Of a stretch of 64,000 nt of DNA, positions 35,589-44,074 are shown in pieces. The notes under the pieces were generated by a model that searched no databases, had not been told where the DNA came from, and saw nothing but the letters and a program-made list of their open reading frames with translations. Position 1 is the first letter of the stretch; each line of letters starts with the position of its first letter. Source of the DNA: Cereibacter_A azotoformans (GTDB lineage: Bacteria > Pseudomonadota > Alphaproteobacteria > Rhodobacterales > Rhodobacteraceae); the NCBI RefSeq assembly GCF_003050905.1, contig NZ_QAOT01000012.1; one strand, given 5' to 3'. The translations under genes and the position numbers were made by a program.

Positions 35589-36287
35589 ATGGTCCCGTGC
35601 GTCCTTGCACTCGATGACGAGACCTCGGTGCTGACAGTGGTGCAGGAAGTGCTGGAAGAGCGCGGGTTCCGGGTGATCACGGCCAAGACCCTGGCGCAGT
35701 TCCGCCGGATCCACGCGCAGGAGCAGGTGGATCTCTTTCTGATCGACACGTCGCTGCCGGACGGAAACGGGCTCTCGCTGGTGCGCGAATTGCGGCAGGT
35801 CACGGATCGCGGCATCATCCTTCTCGCGCCCCGCCGCGACGAAGGCGATGGCGTCCTGGGGCTGGAGCTTGGCGCGGATGACTCGCTCACCAAGCCGTTC
35901 CTCGGGCGGGAACTGGCTGCACGGGTCGGGGCGGTCTTCCGCCGGACGGGCCGGGCGGCGGCCCTTCCCGCCGGGCGCCCCCGCGTCGATCACGAATTCG
36001 AAGGCTATGGCATGAGCCTTCAGGCGCGGAAGGTCTGGTCATCCGACGGCGTCGAGATCGAGCTGACCACCTCGGAGTTCGAGCTGCTGGCGGCGCTTCT
36101 GGCGCGGCGGGGGCAGGTTCTCAGCCGCGACCAGATCATGAACGCGATCAAGGGGCGGAGCTGGGAGAGCTACGATCGCGTGGTGGACGGAATCGTCAGC
36201 CGGCTGCGCCGGAAGATGCCCTCGACGAAGAGCGGAAGCCACTTCATCCGCACCGTCCACGGGGTGGGCTACGCCTTCACGGCCTGA
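35589..36287 (+). CDS. OmpR/PhoB-type response regulator
   Basis: The 232-residue protein has a receiver domain (about 3-118) with acidic pair D9/D10, phosphoacceptor D53 (FLIDTSLPDGNGL) and lysine in LTKPFLGREL. A winged-helix DNA-binding domain follows (about 135-232; ELTTSEFELLAALLARRGQVLSRDQIM; VVDGIVSRLRRKM; IRTVHGVGYAFTA). The usual switch threonine is alanine (IILLAPRRDE) and the usual aromatic in ADDYLTKPF is serine, so phosphorylation-coupled switching may be altered. No histidine kinase gene is adjacent. A hairpin terminates it against otsA. Confidence 0.9.
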   Translation: MVPCVLALDDETSVLTVVQEVLEERGFRVITAKTLAQFRRIHAQEQVDLFLIDTSLPDGNGLSLVRELRQVTDRGIILLAPRRDEGDGVLGLELGADDSLTKPFLGRELAARVGAVFRRTGRAAALPAGRPRVDHEFEGYGMSLQARKVWSSDGVEIELTTSEFELLAALLARRGQVLSRDQIMNAIKGRSWESYDRVVDGIVSRLRRKMPSTKSGSHFIRTVHGVGYAFTA

Positions 36288-36294
36288 GGCGCTT

Positions 36295-36320
36295 GCCGCC
36301 CGCGGATCGGTGCGGGCGGC
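36295..36320. terminator. Bidirectional hairpin between response regulator and otsA
   Basis: A perfect 9-bp stem (GCCGCCCGC with GCGGGCGGC) and 8-nt loop lie between two convergent stops. There is no clear T run on either side. Confidence 0.65.
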
Positions 36321-36323
36321 GTC

Positions 36324-37736
36324 TCAGGCTTCGTCCCGGACGAGGGCGCCGTTGTCCACCGGCGCATCGCGCAGGGCGCCGAGGAAGGTCCGGCACCACC
36401 AGAGCACGTCATGCGCCTCGAGATGGTCCATCATCCGCCTCCAGCGCGCCATCCTCTCGTCGAGCGGCATGGAGAGCGCGCGTCCGATCGCGTTTGCCGT
36501 CTGCTCGGTGTCATAGGGGTTGATCAGGATCGCCCCGTCGAGCTCGCGCGCGGCGCCCGCAAAGCGCGACAGCACGAGGACGCCGGGATCCGCCGGATCC
36601 TGCGAGGCGATATATTCCTTGGCAACCAGGTTCATCCCGTCCCGCAGCGGCGTCACCAGACCGACCTTGGCCAGCCGGTAGAGACCGGCCAGCACCGGCC
36701 GCGTCAGCGACTGGTTCACATAGCGGATCGGCACCCATTCGATCGTGCCGTGGGCGCCGTTCACCCGTCCGCAATGCGACTCGACCTGCCCCTGCATCTC
36801 GAGATACTCGGGCACGTCCGAGCGCGAGTGCGGTGCCACCTGAAGCAGCGTGACCTTGCCGGCCTGGTCGGGATTGCGGGTGAGATACCGCTCGAACGCG
36901 TCGATCCGGGCGGCGATCCCCTTGGAATAATCCAGCCGGTCCACCCCGATGATGAGGGAGCTGCCGTGCAGGCTCTGCTGCATGTCGGTGACCAGATCGA
37001 TCCCGTCGGTCTTGGCCGCAAGACGGGCGAAATCCTCGGTCTCGATCCCGATGGGGAAGGCCGCCGCCGCCACCTCCTTGTCGAAGGCGGTGAGCCAGCC
37101 GGGCGCGGACCAGTCGCCCCAGCCCTCGCGGCGCAGGCAGCCCACGAAATTGTCGAGGTCGTAGTCGGTCTGGAAGCCCACGAGATCGTAGGCCGCAAGA
37201 CCGCGCATGATGATCTCATAGACGGGCAGGGCGGTGAGGATGTCGGCCGGCGGCCAGGGGATGTGAAGGAAGAAGCCGATCCGGTTGCGCACCCCGCGCT
37301 TGCGCAACTCCTGCGCCAGGGGGATCAGGTGGTAGTCATGCACCCAGATCACGTCGTCCGGTTCCAGCATCGGCACCAGCCGGTCGGCAAAGAGGCGGTT
37401 CACGCGGAAATAGCCCGCCATCTCCTGCCGGGCATATTCGGCCAGATCGAGCCGGCAGTGGAAGATCGGCCAGAGCACCCGGTTGGCGAAGCCGTTGTAA
37501 TATTCGTCGAGATCGGCCTGCGACAGATCCGTCAGCACATAGCTGATCCCGTCCTGCTCGAGCGTGCTGAGGCCCTGCGGCTCGCCCTCGCCGGTCGAGC
37601 GGCCGGACCAGCCCATCCAGATCCCGCCGTTCTTCCGCAGCGCCGCATGGACGGCGACCGCAAGCCCTCCGGGCGGGGGATTTCCATTCTCGTCCGGCAG
37701 CGGCACGCGATTCGAGACGACGACCAGCCGGCTCAT
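36324..37736 (-). CDS. otsA: Trehalose-6-phosphate synthase
   Basis: The 470-residue GT20 retaining glycosyltransferase makes trehalose-6-phosphate from UDP-glucose and glucose-6-phosphate. Signatures are LVVVSNRVPLPDENG with GGLAVAV, the WMGWSG loop, WVHDYHLIPLAQELRKRG, GFFLHIPWPP, the donor-site VDRLDYSKGIAARIDAFE and TPLRDGMNLVAKEYIASQ. Length is normal. It overlaps the otsB stop by 4 nt, so the order of translation is otsB then otsA. The role is osmoprotection and desiccation tolerance. Confidence 0.96.
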   Translation of the reverse strand: MSRLVVVSNRVPLPDENGNPPPGGLAVAVHAALRKNGGIWMGWSGRSTGEGEPQGLSTLEQDGISYVLTDLSQADLDEYYNGFANRVLWPIFHCRLDLAEYARQEMAGYFRVNRLFADRLVPMLEPDDVIWVHDYHLIPLAQELRKRGVRNRIGFFLHIPWPPADILTALPVYEIIMRGLAAYDLVGFQTDYDLDNFVGCLRREGWGDWSAPGWLTAFDKEVAAAAFPIGIETEDFARLAAKTDGIDLVTDMQQSLHGSSLIIGVDRLDYSKGIAARIDAFERYLTRNPDQAGKVTLLQVAPHSRSDVPEYLEMQGQVESHCGRVNGAHGTIEWVPIRYVNQSLTRPVLAGLYRLAKVGLVTPLRDGMNLVAKEYIASQDPADPGVLVLSRFAGAARELDGAILINPYDTEQTANAIGRALSMPLDERMARWRRMMDHLEAHDVLWWCRTFLGALRDAPVDNGALVRDEA

Positions 37737-38515
37737 GCCGCAAGCTCCGCCACGAGATCCCGGAGCGTCTGCGGCGAGTTCAGCCGCGCGGCGGCCAGCG
37801 TCGGCGCCTCGGTCTCGCAGATCCTGACCGAGAGGCCGCCGCGGGCGTTGGCAACCCGGAACATCTCTTCGTCGGTCACGTCGTCGCCCACGGCAACGGG
37901 GCGGCGGCCCGCGAAGGGCGACTCGGTCAGAAAGGCCTCGACCGCCGTGCCCTTGTTGGCCGAGGCCGGTCGAAGTTCCACCACCATCTTGCCGTGCTGC
38001 AACACCCAGCCGTCACCCATTACCTTCAACGCCATCTCCATCATCGCCCGCACGTCCCGCTCCCGTTCGGGTGCCTGACGGTAATGCAGCGCCACCGCCG
38101 CCACCTTGTCCTCGAGCAGCACCCCCGGCATCCGCGCCGTGCGCCGCCCGAGATCCTTGCGCAGCGCATTGAGCGAGGGGGTCAGCGCCGCCCTGTCCAG
38201 CTCGCCCGAGGCCCGCCGCCGTTCTACGCCATGCAACCCTGCGGCCGGGAACAGGTGAGGGCCGAAGTTCGCGTCGATCCAGTCCACGCGCCGCCCCGTC
38301 ACAAGGGCGAGCGCGCCGCCCATGCGATCGGCCAGGCTTGCCAGATCCTGGGGCAGGCCGGGCTCGACCCGGACATCGTGCGGCTGCTCGGCAATGTCCA
38401 CCAGCGTCCCGTCGATGTCGAGAAACAGGGCCCACTCTCCGGGAGCATCGCGCAAGGCCGCGCGGAGGATGGCTTTGCCGTCATCATGTTCGGGATGCAG
38501 GGCGGGTTGATTCAT
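37733..38515 (-). CDS. otsB: Trehalose-6-phosphate phosphatase
   Basis: The 260-residue HAD phosphatase removes the phosphate from trehalose-6-phosphate. The catalytic DxD motif is in LFLDIDGTLVDIA. ALVTGRRVDWID, GLHGVERRRASGE, MVVELRPASANKGTAVEAFL and VAVGDDVTDEEMF complete the family pattern. The ATG at 38515 is chosen; the frame is open much further upstream but without HAD features. It is the first gene of the otsBA operon. Confidence 0.95.
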   Translation of the reverse strand: MNQPALHPEHDDGKAILRAALRDAPGEWALFLDIDGTLVDIAEQPHDVRVEPGLPQDLASLADRMGGALALVTGRRVDWIDANFGPHLFPAAGLHGVERRRASGELDRAALTPSLNALRKDLGRRTARMPGVLLEDKVAAVALHYRQAPERERDVRAMMEMALKVMGDGWVLQHGKMVVELRPASANKGTAVEAFLTESPFAGRRPVAVGDDVTDEEMFRVANARGGLSVRICETEAPTLAAARLNSPQTLRDLVAELAA

Positions 38516-38851
38516 GGTGCCTCCGGCGGATGTTGCGGACAGGGGGGAACGCATGAGGGGGCGATCCGGTTCACGAAAAAGTTCGCGGCAGCCGCGGAAG
38601 ATTGCCACATCTTTCATGCGCACCGCGCAGTCTGGCGCTCCGAGGCGCGAGGTGACGGCGTCGATCGGACGGCACAGCAAGGGCGTGGAGCGGACGATTG
38701 CGCCCTCGGCGCGATCCTGCCTGTCCTTCCGATCTGGCGAGGGAGCGGCGTGATGTCGCCCATGGCCCGATGAGGCGCTCGGCGACTTGACGCAGCCGCG
38801 CCCCGGCGGCAACGGTGAGGACTGGCCCAGCTTGCATGTATGGAGGCACAC
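38516..38851. other. Intergenic region between otsB and the small membrane protein gene
   Basis: About 336 nt with divergent genes on both sides, so it should carry both promoters. I find no repeat, RNA gene or convincing coding frame. A stress-type promoter for otsBA would be expected here but cannot be read with confidence. Confidence 0.4.
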
Positions 38852-39013
38852 ATGCCCGAAGTCTCTGAACTCGCCTTTCGCCTGATGATGGCCGCGGTAA
38901 TCTTCGTCGGCGTGGGCATCATGTTCGCCTTTGCCGGCGGTCACTGGTTCGTCGGCATGGTGGTGGGCGGCCTCGTCGCCGCGCTGTTCGCCGCGACCCC
39001 GCCCAAGCAGTAA
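38852..39013 (+). CDS. Small two-helix membrane protein
   Basis: The 53-residue product (MPEVSELAFRLMMAAVIFVG at the start, ATPPKQ at the end) is almost entirely hydrophobic. Two predicted helices, about 10-28 and 33-48, are separated by GGHWF. A clear GGAGG ribosome site lies 5 nt before the ATG. Function is unknown. It resembles no family I can name; small paired-helix proteins like this often associate with larger membrane complexes or stress responses. It was found by direct reading because of its short length. Confidence 0.65.
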   Translation: MPEVSELAFRLMMAAVIFVGVGIMFAFAGGHWFVGMVVGGLVAALFAATPPKQ

Positions 39014-39389
39014 GTCCCGGCAAAGCCGGTTCCGGCAGCGTCAGCGCCATCTTGCGGAACGCTGACGGCCCGACGGATCTCCACTGCGGTTTCGCGGTGG
39101 GTCCGAACATTCCTGCCACACATACTCTGGCAGATCCGGCGAGGGGCGCGGCAGCCCTTCGCTGAACCGCTGCTCTCGGCGCGCATCCATCGCGCGAGTT
39201 CCCGCCGAGATCATGGCAGCCCGCGGTTGAATCCCGCGCGCAGGGCGGTTCAAGTGGAACTCTCACGCTCGAAAGCGTTTGTCTCCGGCAGGTCTCTCTG
39301 CCTAACCTGTCCGTGCAGCCTGCACGCTCGCCACGGCGAGGAGCGGCGGCGGTTTTGACCTATCGCTTTTTCTTCAGGATCTTTTCAAC
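39014..39389. other. Intergenic region before the GT2 gene
   Basis: About 376 nt without a supported gene. Short minus-strand frames overlap here in several phases, none with a ribosome site or family pattern. A T-rich stretch (CTTTTTCTTC) around 39365 lies just ahead of the glycosyltransferase start. No inverted repeat stands out. Confidence 0.4.
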
Positions 39390-40397
39390 ATGAGAACGGC
39401 GATCATCATTCCCTTTTACCAGAGGGACAGGGGAATCCTGTCGCGCGCCCTCGACTCGGTCGAGGCGCAGCGTCTGCGTGACGACGACAGTCTGACGGTC
39501 TTCGTGATCGACGACGAGTCTCCCGTTCCCGCCCGATCCGAGCTGGCCGCCTGGCAGGGCAAGGTGCCCGTGCGGCTTATCGAGCAGAAGAACGGCGGGC
39601 CCGGCGCGGCGCGCAACGCCGGGCTCGACGCCGTCGAGGCCGAGGGCTACGACCATGTGGCCTTCCTCGACTCCGACGACATCTGGCAGCCCACGCACCT
39701 GCGGGACGCGCTGGACCTGCTTGAACAGGGCTATGACTTCCACTTCTGCGACCACCAGCGGACCGACGACGACATCACCTATTTCGAGCGGACACCGGCG
39801 CTGCGGGAGATGCGCGAGGCCCGCCATGCGGGCGTGACGGTGATCGACGCCGAGATCCCGATCCTCGCCTTCGACCAGCCGTCGATCATGACCGCCTCGA
39901 TCGGCACCTATCTCAGCCAGACCTCGACGGTCGTGGTGCGGCAGAGCTTCGTGCGCCAGCTGAGGTTCGAGCCGCGCCTGCGCAACGCGGGTGAGGACCA
40001 GCTCTTCTGGTTGTCGCTCATCGAGGCAGGGGCGCGAACGGTCGTTTCGTGGAAGCTGAACGTCCTGTGCGGGCGCGGCGTGAACGTCTATTTCGACGCG
40101 TTCGACTGGCGCTCGACCAAGGTGGTGGACCGCACCGGCTACATGCTGATGTTCTTTCACACCGTCGCCCGGAGGCTCTCGCTGTCGCCCGAGGATCGCA
40201 GCATCGTGGCGGACCGTGTCCGGCGCTATCGGCGCGCCTACAGCTATCTCTTCCTGCGCGCCCTGCTTCAGCGCCGGGTTCCGTCCCTGTCCCTTGCATG
40301 GAAGCTCGTCGCGCTTGATCCGGGCCTTCTGCCGGCCATGCCGATCCGGTTTCTCGCCGTCCTGCCCCACCGCGAGCAGGAAAGCCTGCAGTGGTAG
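39390..40397 (+). CDS. Family 2 glycosyltransferase
   Basis: The 335-residue protein has a GT-A fold: AIIIPFYQRDRGILSRALDSV at the start, nucleotide-sugar site VIDDESP, acceptor-side GGPGAARNAGLDAVE and metal-binding DSDD in VAFLDSDDIWQP. The later NAGEDQLFWLSLIEAGARTV corresponds to the catalytic ED. No transmembrane helix is present, so it acts at the cytoplasmic face. Likely products are surface or capsular polysaccharides. It is convergent with rfbF, and a strong hairpin lies between them. Confidence 0.88.
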   Translation: MRTAIIIPFYQRDRGILSRALDSVEAQRLRDDDSLTVFVIDDESPVPARSELAAWQGKVPVRLIEQKNGGPGAARNAGLDAVEAEGYDHVAFLDSDDIWQPTHLRDALDLLEQGYDFHFCDHQRTDDDITYFERTPALREMREARHAGVTVIDAEIPILAFDQPSIMTASIGTYLSQTSTVVVRQSFVRQLRFEPRLRNAGEDQLFWLSLIEAGARTVVSWKLNVLCGRGVNVYFDAFDWRSTKVVDRTGYMLMFFHTVARRLSLSPEDRSIVADRVRRYRRAYSYLFLRALLQRRVPSLSLAWKLVALDPGLLPAMPIRFLAVLPHREQESLQW

Positions 40398-40431
40398 GCC
40401 GGTCCCGGTGACCTGCGGCACCGGGACCGGC
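40398..40431. terminator. Bidirectional terminator between GT2 gene and rfbF
   Basis: A perfect 13-bp stem (GCCGGTCCCGGTG with its complement) and 8-nt loop start directly after the GT2 stop and end 9 nt before the rfbF stop. Confidence 0.75.
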
Positions 40432-40439
40432 ACTCCGGG

Positions 40440-41213
40440 CTAGTCCCAGATCTTCCAGGGCGCCTTGCCCTTCTCCCACATGCCCTGCAAGAGGGTCTTG
40501 TCGCGGAGCGTGTCCATGTTCTGCCAGAAGCCGTCGTGGCGATAGACGGCCAGCTGGCCATCCTGCACCAGCCCCTGCAGCGGCTCTTCCTCCCAGACGG
40601 TGCTGTCGCCCTCGATATAGTCGAAGACCGACGGCTCCAGCACGAAGAAGCCGCCGTTGATGGTCTGGCCATCCATCACGCTCTTCTCGCGCAGGCGGTT
40701 CACGCGCGTGCCATTGGAGAGGTCCAGCGCCCCGAAGCGGCCGGGCAGGCGGACGGCGGTCACCGTGCCCGCCACGCCCTGTTCCTTGTGGAAGGCCACC
40801 AGCTTGCCGATGTCGATGTCGGACACGCCGTCGCCGTAGGTCAGGCAGAAGGGCTCGTCGCCGATATGGTCGCGGATGCGCTTGATGCGTCCGCCGGTCA
40901 TCGTCTCCAGCCCGGTATCGACCATCGTCACGCGCCACGGCTCCGAGACGGGGCGGTGCAGTTCGATCTCGTTGGTGCGGACGTCGATGGTGATGTCGCT
41001 GTTGCGGTGGAAGTAGCTCAGGAAGTAATCCTTGATCATGTGCCCCTTGTAGCCACAGCAGATCACGAAGTCCGTGATGCCGTGGGCGGCATAGATCTTC
41101 ATGATGTGCCAGAGGATCGGCCGGCCTCCGATCTCGACGAGGGGCTTGGGCACGACGCCCGTCTCCTCGCTCAACCGCGTTCCATAGCCACCCGCAAGCA
41201 AAACGGCCTTCAT
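40440..41213 (-). CDS. rfbF: Glucose-1-phosphate cytidylyltransferase
   Basis: The 257-residue nucleotidyltransferase makes CDP-glucose from CTP and glucose-1-phosphate, the first step to CDP-linked dideoxyhexoses. Family features are MKAVLLAGGYGTRLSEETG, PKPLVEIGGRPILWHIMKIY, FVICCGYKGHMIKDYF, LTYGDGVSDIDI and NGGFFVLEPSVFDYIEGD. Length is exactly that of the family. The start at 41213 matches the family N-terminus; a longer frame exists. The usual partner rfbG (CDP-glucose 4,6-dehydratase) is not adjacent, so either a separate locus supplies it or CDP-glucose has another use. Confidence 0.94.
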   Translation of the reverse strand: MKAVLLAGGYGTRLSEETGVVPKPLVEIGGRPILWHIMKIYAAHGITDFVICCGYKGHMIKDYFLSYFHRNSDITIDVRTNEIELHRPVSEPWRVTMVDTGLETMTGGRIKRIRDHIGDEPFCLTYGDGVSDIDIGKLVAFHKEQGVAGTVTAVRLPGRFGALDLSNGTRVNRLREKSVMDGQTINGGFFVLEPSVFDYIEGDSTVWEEEPLQGLVQDGQLAVYRHDGFWQNMDTLRDKTLLQGMWEKGKAPWKIWD

Positions 41214-41594
41214 GCAAATGCTCCTGTCAAAGGGTCGTGGTCTCAATGAAGCCCGGTCGGGGAAAGCGCGCGGTCCGGGCGGCCCGCATCGGAAACTGGT
41301 CGTTCAGGGTCTGTGGCACCTCGCGTCCTGCGGTGCGGCCGCGATGCACAGCTCAAATACAGGTCTCTCATCTCAAATCCCGCGGTCGCAACAGACTGCA
41401 CCCGGCCCAAGGGAAAAGCCCGTCGGAGAGGCCGACGCCGGGTCACATGGAGAAAGATACGCGCCCCGGGCTTCAGGGCGAGTGCTTTCTGCAAAAGGGC
41501 GGAAACTTTTTGGCGGGACTGGCCCGTGGCGGCGAGGGCGCGAGGCGCTCCGGTCCCGCAGCGGCGGGGGGGCGCGCCCCCCGCCGGCATCGCG
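41214..41594. other. Intergenic region with a long GC hairpin after hslU
   Basis: No supported gene. The notable feature is a 9-bp perfect GC stem at 41563-41585, 10 nt beyond the hslU stop, which may terminate the hslVU transcript although no T run follows. The rest should hold the rfbF promoter; nothing definite can be read. Confidence 0.5.
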
Positions 41595-42896
41595 TCAAAG
41601 GACGTAGCGGCTCAGATCGGTCGAGCGGGCCAGTTCGCCAAGGTTCTTCTCGACATAGGCCGCATCCACCGTGACCTCCTCGCCCGAGCGGTCAGGCGCG
41701 TGGAAGGACAGCTCCTCGAACACCCGCTCCATGACCGTATAGAGGCGCCGGGCGCCGATGTTCTCGACCGAGCGGTTGACCTCGGCCGCGATCGAGGCGA
41801 GCGCCTTGATCCCGTCCTCGGTGAAGGTGATCCCCACCTTCTCGGTCTTCATCAACGCCTTGTATTGCCGTGTCAGCGCATTGTCCGTCTCCGAGAGGAT
41901 GCGGACGAAATCCTCTTCGGTCAGCGCGCGCAGTTCCACCCGGATCGGCAGGCGGCCCTGAAGCTCGGGCAACAGGTCCGAGGGCTTGGCGATGTGGAAG
42001 GCGCCGCTCGCGATGAAGAGGATGTGGTCGGTCTTGACCGGGCCATACTTGGTCGAGACCGTCGTGCCCTCGATCAGCGGCAGCAGGTCGCGCTGCACGC
42101 CCTCGCGGCTGACGTCCGCCCCCCGCATGTCCGACCGCGCGCAGACCTTGTCGATCTCGTCGATGAAGACGATGCCGTTCTCCTGCACGGCCTCGAGCGC
42201 GGTGGCCTTCACCACCTCATCGTCGAGAAGCTTGTCGGCCTCCTCGTTCATCAGGATGTCGTGGCTTTCGGCCACCGTCATCCTGCGCCGGGTGGTGCGG
42301 CCGCCGAAGGCCTTCCCGAAGATCTCGCCCAGGTTCATCATCCCCATCTGGCCCTGGCCGGTCGGGTCGAGCATCTGCATCGGGTTCGAGGTGTCGGCCA
42401 CCTCCACCTCGATCACGGTCGCGTCCAGTTCGCCCCGCTTCAGCTTGCCGCGGAACATCTCGCGAGTCTGCTCGCGCGCATCCCGGCCCGCGATCGCCTC
42501 GATCACGCGATCCTCGGCGGCCTTCACCGCGCGGCTCTTCACATCCTCACGCATCCGGGCGCGGGTCTCGACGATGGCGGCATCGACCAGATCGCGGATG
42601 ATGCTGTCCACGTCGCGGCCGACATAGCCCACCTCGGTGAACTTGGTGGCCTCGACCTTCAGGAAGGGCGCCTTCGCCAGCCGGGCCAGACGGCGCGAGA
42701 TCTCGGTCTTGCCGACGCCGGTCGGGCCGATCATCAGGATGTTCTTCGGGTAAACTTCGTCGCGGATGTCGTCGGACAGCTGCTTCCTGCGCCAGCGGTT
42801 GCGCAGCGCCACGGCCACGGCGCGCTTGGCGTCCTTCTGGCCGATGATGAAGCGGTCAAGCTCCGAGACGATCTCGCGCGGGGTCAGGTCGGTCAT
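41595..42896 (-). CDS. hslU: ATP-dependent protease ATPase subunit HslU
   Basis: The 433-residue AAA+ unfoldase of the HslUV (ClpYQ) protease has Walker A MIGPTGVGKTEISRRLA and pore motif EVGYVGRD. Walker B is IVFIDEIDKV, with sensor and C-terminal segments FHIAKPSDLLPELQGRLPI and VENIGARRLYTVMERVFEE, and the C-terminus is LSRYVL. Length is normal. The start overlaps the hslV stop (ATGA), giving hslV-hslU order in one heat-shock type operon. Confidence 0.97.
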   Translation of the reverse strand: MTDLTPREIVSELDRFIIGQKDAKRAVAVALRNRWRRKQLSDDIRDEVYPKNILMIGPTGVGKTEISRRLARLAKAPFLKVEATKFTEVGYVGRDVDSIIRDLVDAAIVETRARMREDVKSRAVKAAEDRVIEAIAGRDAREQTREMFRGKLKRGELDATVIEVEVADTSNPMQMLDPTGQGQMGMMNLGEIFGKAFGGRTTRRRMTVAESHDILMNEEADKLLDDEVVKATALEAVQENGIVFIDEIDKVCARSDMRGADVSREGVQRDLLPLIEGTTVSTKYGPVKTDHILFIASGAFHIAKPSDLLPELQGRLPIRVELRALTEEDFVRILSETDNALTRQYKALMKTEKVGITFTEDGIKALASIAAEVNRSVENIGARRLYTVMERVFEELSFHAPDRSGEEVTVDAAYVEKNLGELARSTDLSRYVL

Positions 42897-43450
42897 TTCG
42901 AGATACGCTCCACCGTCAGGTTGCCGTTGGTATAGACGCAGATGTCGGCCGCGATCGCCATGGCCTTGCGGGCGACCTCCTCGGCCGGCAGGTCGGTGGC
43001 CATCAGCCCCCGCGCCGCCGCCAGGGCGAAGTTGCCGCCCGAGCCGATCGCCGTCACGTCATGCTCGGGCTCGAGCACGTCGCCCGCGCCGGTGATGACG
43101 AGAAGCGTCTCACCGTCGGTCACGATCAGCATGGCCTCGAGGTTGCGCAGATACTTGTCCATGCGCCAGTCCTTGGCCAGTTCGACGCAGGCGCGGGCCA
43201 GCTGGCCCGGCGCCGCTTCGAGCTTCTTTTCCAGCCGTTCGAGCAGCGTGAAGGCGTCGGCCGTCGAGCCCGCGAAGCCCGCCACAACCTCGTGCCCGCC
43301 GGGCGACAGCCGGCGTACCTTGCGCGCCGTGCCCTTGATGACCGTCTGCCCGAGGCTCACCTGCCCGTCGCCCGCGACGACGACCTCGCCACCCCGGCGC
43401 ACGGCGAGGATGGTGGTGCCGTGCCAGCCGGGAAACCTGTCTTCTGCCAT
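42893..43450 (-). CDS. hslV: ATP-dependent protease peptidase subunit HslV
   Basis: The 185-residue proteasome-like N-terminal nucleophile hydrolase has the catalytic threonine expected at T12 (WHGTTILAVRRGGEVVVAGDGQVSLG), exposed by removing an 11-residue propeptide that E. coli HslV lacks; such extensions are common in alphaproteobacteria. KVRRL, GFAGSTADAFTLLERLE and IGSGGNFALAAARGL are intact. It forms a double hexamer capped by HslU. A heat-shock-like promoter can be proposed just upstream (43470-43499). Confidence 0.96.
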   Translation of the reverse strand: MAEDRFPGWHGTTILAVRRGGEVVVAGDGQVSLGQTVIKGTARKVRRLSPGGHEVVAGFAGSTADAFTLLERLEKKLEAAPGQLARACVELAKDWRMDKYLRNLEAMLIVTDGETLLVITGAGDVLEPEHDVTAIGSGGNFALAAARGLMATDLPAEEVARKAMAIAADICVYTNGNLTVERISK

Positions 43451-43469
43451 GAAACCCTCCGTTTGCGCC

Positions 43470-43499
43470 TATATGGAGCCCCGCCGCGGGGGGCACAAC
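43470..43499 (-). promoter_or_regulatory. Possible sigma-32-type promoter for hslVU
   Basis: On the minus strand GTTGTG (43499-43494), 15 nt and CTCCATATA (43478-43470) resemble the sigma-32 pattern CTTGaa / CCCCATnT, ending 19 nt before the hslV start. The -35 is imperfect. Confidence 0.4.
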
Positions 43500-43648
43500 C
43501 CGAGCGACGGCGGTTCACTCCGTCCGCGTCGTCAGGTGCATCTCGGCCTTCTTGGCGCATCGTCCGGGGCCGTCGGAAGGGGAAAGATGCCGCAGAGCCC
43601 CGATCCCGACCTGTCCGCCGACCGCGGCCAAGAGCCCGCGGAACAACG

Positions 43649-43670
43649 AAAAGGGCGCCCGAAGGCGCCC
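43649..43670 (-). terminator. Rho-independent terminator of trxA
   Basis: On the minus strand a 7-bp stem (GGGCGCC/GGCGCCC) with a TTCG-type loop is directly followed by TTTTCGTT, 25 nt past the trxA stop. It is a textbook intrinsic terminator. Confidence 0.85.
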
Positions 43671-43695
43671 CGCGTCGGTTGATCCCGGGCCCTGC

Positions 43696-44016
43696 TCAGA
43701 GGGCGGAGGCGATCCAGCTCGCCAGCGCGGCCTTGGGCGCGGCGCCGACCTTGTTCGAGACCACCTGGCCGTCCTTGAACAGGAACAGCGCCGGAATGCC
43801 GCGCACGCCCAGCATGGCCGGGCTTTCCGGGTTCTCGTCCACGTTGACCTTCACGATCTTGACCTTGCCGGCGTATTCGTTCGACAGTTCCTCGAGCGCC
43901 GGGCCGATCTGCCGGCAGGGGCCGCACCATTCGGCCCAGAAATCGACGACGACGGGCACGTCGGACTTGCGCACTTCGGTGTCGAAGGTGGCGTCCGTCA
44001 CGGGAACGGTGGACAT
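43696..44016 (-). CDS. trxA: Thioredoxin 1
   Basis: The 106-residue thioredoxin has the active site WCGPC in VVVDFWAEWCGPCRQIGPALEE. The cis-proline is in RGIPALFLFKDGQ, and the buried aspartate is in VVDFW. It is the general cytosolic disulfide reductase; in R. sphaeroides thioredoxin also affects photosynthesis genes and oxidative stress defence. The ATG at 44016 has a good AGGAGAATTGAAT leader; the frame extends upstream without similarity. It is downstream of addA by 58 nt and has its own terminator. Confidence 0.96.
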   Translation of the reverse strand: MSTVPVTDATFDTEVRKSDVPVVVDFWAEWCGPCRQIGPALEELSNEYAGKVKIVKVNVDENPESPAMLGVRGIPALFLFKDGQVVSNKVGAAPKAALASWIASAL

Positions 44017-44074
44017 ATTCAATTCTCCTGATCCGTAGGGCTTGGTTGGAAGGTAAGGACCGCCCGTCGCCGCG

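Noticed and set aside
41212..41674. Plus-strand frames between rfbF and hslU
   Set aside because: Overlapping frames without ribosome sites, rich in Arg/Gly/Pro and running into the hslU terminator hairpin and coding region.
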